Below, piece by piece: positions 29,932 to 34,470 of a stretch of 34,470 nt of DNA (position 1 is its first letter; every line of letters begins with the position of its first letter). The DNA lies in assembly GCA_000309865.1 (NCBI GenBank), contig AMGN01000013.1, forward strand, positions 1 through 34,470, read 5' to 3'. The translations under genes and the position numbers were made by a program. Below the pieces are notes generated by a model that was not told where the DNA came from, ran no database searches, and was given only the letters and a program-made list of their open reading frames with translations. Origin of the DNA: Methanobacterium sp. Maddingley MBC34 (lineage in GTDB: Archaea > Methanobacteriota > Methanobacteria > Methanobacteriales > Methanobacteriaceae).

Positions 29932-31098
29932 TTACTCTTCTTTGGCTGGACACCAAAGTGGAGACATACTTCTTAATCTTTCAACAACTTCACCAATGGC
30001 AGTAATAGTATAATCAATATCTTCAGGAGTGTTTTCAGTGCCCAGGCTTATGCGGAGTGATCCATGGGCATCAACTTCCTTGAGTCCTATGGCCATCAGG
30101 ACATGGGATGGTTCCAGTTTTTTGGATGAGCATGCAGAACCAGTAGAAGCATTGATTCCCTTTGCATCCAGTTGCAGTATCAGTGATTCTCCTTCGATAC
30201 TGCTGAAGCGGAAGTTGGCATTATTGGGGAGTCTTTTGGTGGGGTGTCCGTTGAGGTAGGATTGTTCAATGGTCTCCAGGACTCCTTTTATTAATCTGTC
30301 CCGGAGTGAGGTTACGTATTCAATGTTCTGTTCCAGGTTTTCTTCTGCCAGCTGGCAGGCCTTACCCAGTCCCACAATTCCCGGTACATTCTCAGTTCCA
30401 GGACGCATTCCCCTCTCGTGGCCTCCGCCGTGGAGTAATGGATCAACCCTTACTCCCTTCTTGATGTACAGGGCTCCAATCCCTTTGGGACCGTATAGTT
30501 TATGGGCAGATATGGATAACATATCCACATTCATGTCCTCCACGTTGACTGGTATTTTACCCACGCTCTGCACTGCATCAGTGTGGAAGTAAATTCCCTT
30601 TTCCCGGGCCAGGGCACCGATCTCTTTAATGGGCTGGATAGTGCCTATTTCATTGTTAGCGTGCATCACTGTGATTAGAATAGTTTTATCAGTGATTGCT
30701 TCTTCCATATCAGACACTTTCACTATACCTTCTTCTCCCACCGGGAGGTATGTAACTGTGTATCCGTTTTTTTCCAGATATTTACAGGTTTCTTCCACTG
30801 CAGGGTGTTCTATGTCACTGGTGATGATATGGTTACCCTTGTTTTTAAGTCGGCTGGCAGTTCCCTTGATTGCTATGTTATCTGATTCTGTGCCTCCACT
30901 GGTGAAGTACACTTCTTCTGGTTTAGCACCAATAAGTGATGCAACCTGTTTTCTACCGTTTTCCATGGCAGTTCTGGCTTCCCTTCCCAGAGCGTATAAA
31001 GTGGAGGCATTTCCAAAAGATTCTGTGAAGTAAGGTAACATGGCCTCCAGGACTTCCGGTTTAACGGGTGATGTTGCAGAATGATCCATATAACTCAT
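29932..31098 (-). CDS. nifS: Cysteine desulfurase (NifS/IscS), intact copy
   Basis: A 388-residue PLP enzyme that takes sulfur from cysteine as a persulfide. Present: TSGGTESDN (67-74), HANNEIG (147-152), the PLP lysine K200 in SAHKLYGPKG, GGGHERGMRPGT (224-234) and the catalytic C323 in STGSACSSKK. The N-terminus has DHSATSP where most members have DNAATTP. AAGGTGATAT precedes the ATG. It forms a pair with the iscU scaffold; together they supply Fe-S clusters. The gap between the two holds repeated AAGCTT and A-runs. A decayed paralogue lies downstream. Confidence 0.95.
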   Translation of the reverse strand: MSYMDHSATSPVKPEVLEAMLPYFTESFGNASTLYALGREARTAMENGRKQVASLIGAKPEEVYFTSGGTESDNIAIKGTASRLKNKGNHIITSDIEHPAVEETCKYLEKNGYTVTYLPVGEEGIVKVSDMEEAITDKTILITVMHANNEIGTIQPIKEIGALAREKGIYFHTDAVQSVGKIPVNVEDMNVDMLSISAHKLYGPKGIGALYIKKGVRVDPLLHGGGHERGMRPGTENVPGIVGLGKACQLAEENLEQNIEYVTSLRDRLIKGVLETIEQSYLNGHPTKRLPNNANFRFSSIEGESLILQLDAKGINASTGSACSSKKLEPSHVLMAIGLKEVDAHGSLRISLGTENTPEDIDYTITAIGEVVERLRSMSPLWCPAKEE

Positions 31099-31199
31099 TA
31101 TATCACCTTATTTTTTTTATTAATTCTGAATAACCTTTATTAATATTGAATAATACTGAAAATTTTCTATCAATTATTTTATATGAGTCCTTAAAATTC

Positions 31200-31232
31200 T
31201 TAATATTTGTCCCCTCTTAATAATTGTCCAGT

Positions 31233-31247
<15 letters not shown>
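31200..31247 (-). repeat. Repeats spanning the metX stop codon
   Basis: TTAATATTTGTCCCC (plus strand) occurs at 31233-31247, where it contains the metX stop and last codons, and identically at 31200-31214. A third, imperfect copy TTAATAATTGTCC lies between at 31217-31229. So the gene's 3' end has been duplicated downstream twice. Seen directly. Confidence 0.85.
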
Positions 31248-32729
<1,482 letters not shown>

Positions 32730-32860
32730 TTAGGTGTACCTTTAATTTTATAGTTTATTCTATTCATTTTTTGCCCCCGGATTGTCCATATCCAGTTAAT
32801 TCCAGGCTAAAGAATTTTTACAAATCATCAACAGTATTTTTATACATCGATAAATGCTAT

Positions 32861-34174
<1,314 letters not shown>

Positions 34175-34337
34175 TCTATTTTCCTCCTTTGTTTTTATAT
34201 TTTATTTTTCTCCACAATTTTATTCTAACTTTTTTAGATTTATTAGCATATTATGGAGTTTTCCCAATTTTCTGAGGAGATATCAGGATTATTCGCTTTC
34301 AGATTACAAACCATGTTGAAATAGGCCCCTACCAAAA

Positions 34338-34357
34338 AATATAACTATTGTTATATT
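34338..34357 (-). promoter_or_regulatory. Inverted repeat in the metY upstream region
   Basis: Perfect 8-base arms AATATAAC/GTTATATT enclose TATT, about 165 bases before the metY start. A TTTAAATA box on the minus strand lies just beyond it near 34366-34373. The remaining sequence from 34175 to 34470 is AT-rich with no gene seen. It may be an operator or part of a promoter for metY-metX; AT-rich DNA makes chance palindromes possible. Confidence 0.4.
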
Positions 34358-34470
34358 ATTTTACTATTTAAACTTTGTCCCCCTAATCCAGCTAAATACC
34401 AGTTTTCTACTTTCAACACCACCATCTTAAGGAGTAAATTAAATCAACCTGGAAAATAATTATTATATAA

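Noticed and set aside
28743..31098. Mobile element as cause of the duplicated cysteine desulfurase.
   Set aside because: No terminal inverted repeats, target duplications or transposase remains around either copy; ordinary gene duplication is enough.

Overview
The window is chromosomal DNA of an AT-rich hydrogenotrophic methanogen, most probably a Methanobacterium-like member of the Methanobacteriales. The main evidence is a complete energy-converting hydrogenase A (eha) gene set with two polyferredoxins of 6 and 10 [4Fe-4S] motifs, a formylmethanofuran:H4MPT formyltransferase paralogue, a methanogen-type ThiI, AAGGTGA/GGAGG-type ribosome sites, TTG and GTG starts, and T-run terminators. The genus is an inference.

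Layout. 180-2954 (+): surface-glycan genes, a GDP-mannose 4,6-dehydratase-like SDR enzyme and a Wzx/MATE-type flippase. 2955-3471: AT-rich leader with candidate promoters and a dyad. 3472-14599 (+): ehaA to ehaR. These comprise small membrane proteins, a NuoH-like subunit, the [NiFe] small and large subunits, two polyferredoxins and a HAD-like protein. 14600-18189 (+): an Ftr paralogue, a PfkB/ribokinase-like kinase, a third polyferredoxin (6 clusters) and a CBS-pair protein. Eha is known to use the ion gradient to reduce low-potential ferredoxin with H2, topping up the first step of methanogenesis (CO2 to formylmethanofuran). The accessory genes probably tie electron supply to C1 flux, but their roles are not established.

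18541-19695 (+): thiI behind a leader with a possible alternative hairpin. 19832-22672 (-): a membrane-anchored YbjQ/PRC-barrel fusion, a stand-alone YbjQ protein and an AI-2E/PerM-family permease. 23001-25280 (-): a DHA2-type MFS exporter and a TetR regulator, with two shared GACCGGTC palindromes that look like its operators. 25516-25773 (-): tRNA-Gly(CCC) and a damaged tRNA-Glu(CTC)-like gene. 25998-27787 (+): a YkgJ-type cysteine-cluster protein, a 50-residue ORF and an FMN-binding PPOX-fold protein with a palindrome at its predicted transcription start.

27948-34174 (-): sulfur metabolism. Order in transcription is metY, metX (with a C-terminal CBS pair), a cysteine desulfurase, an IscU/NifU scaffold, a decayed second cysteine desulfurase, and fdhD. 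The decayed copy has a large internal deletion with a microhomology junction and a one-base frameshift. Its last ~74 codons, including the active-site Cys loop, read in frame into fdhD, and that FdhD has CFGG where the family usually has CxxC.

Intergenic DNA carries an unusual number of short tandem duplications, several spanning stop codons or ribosome sites. No insertion sequence, CRISPR array or prophage was seen.
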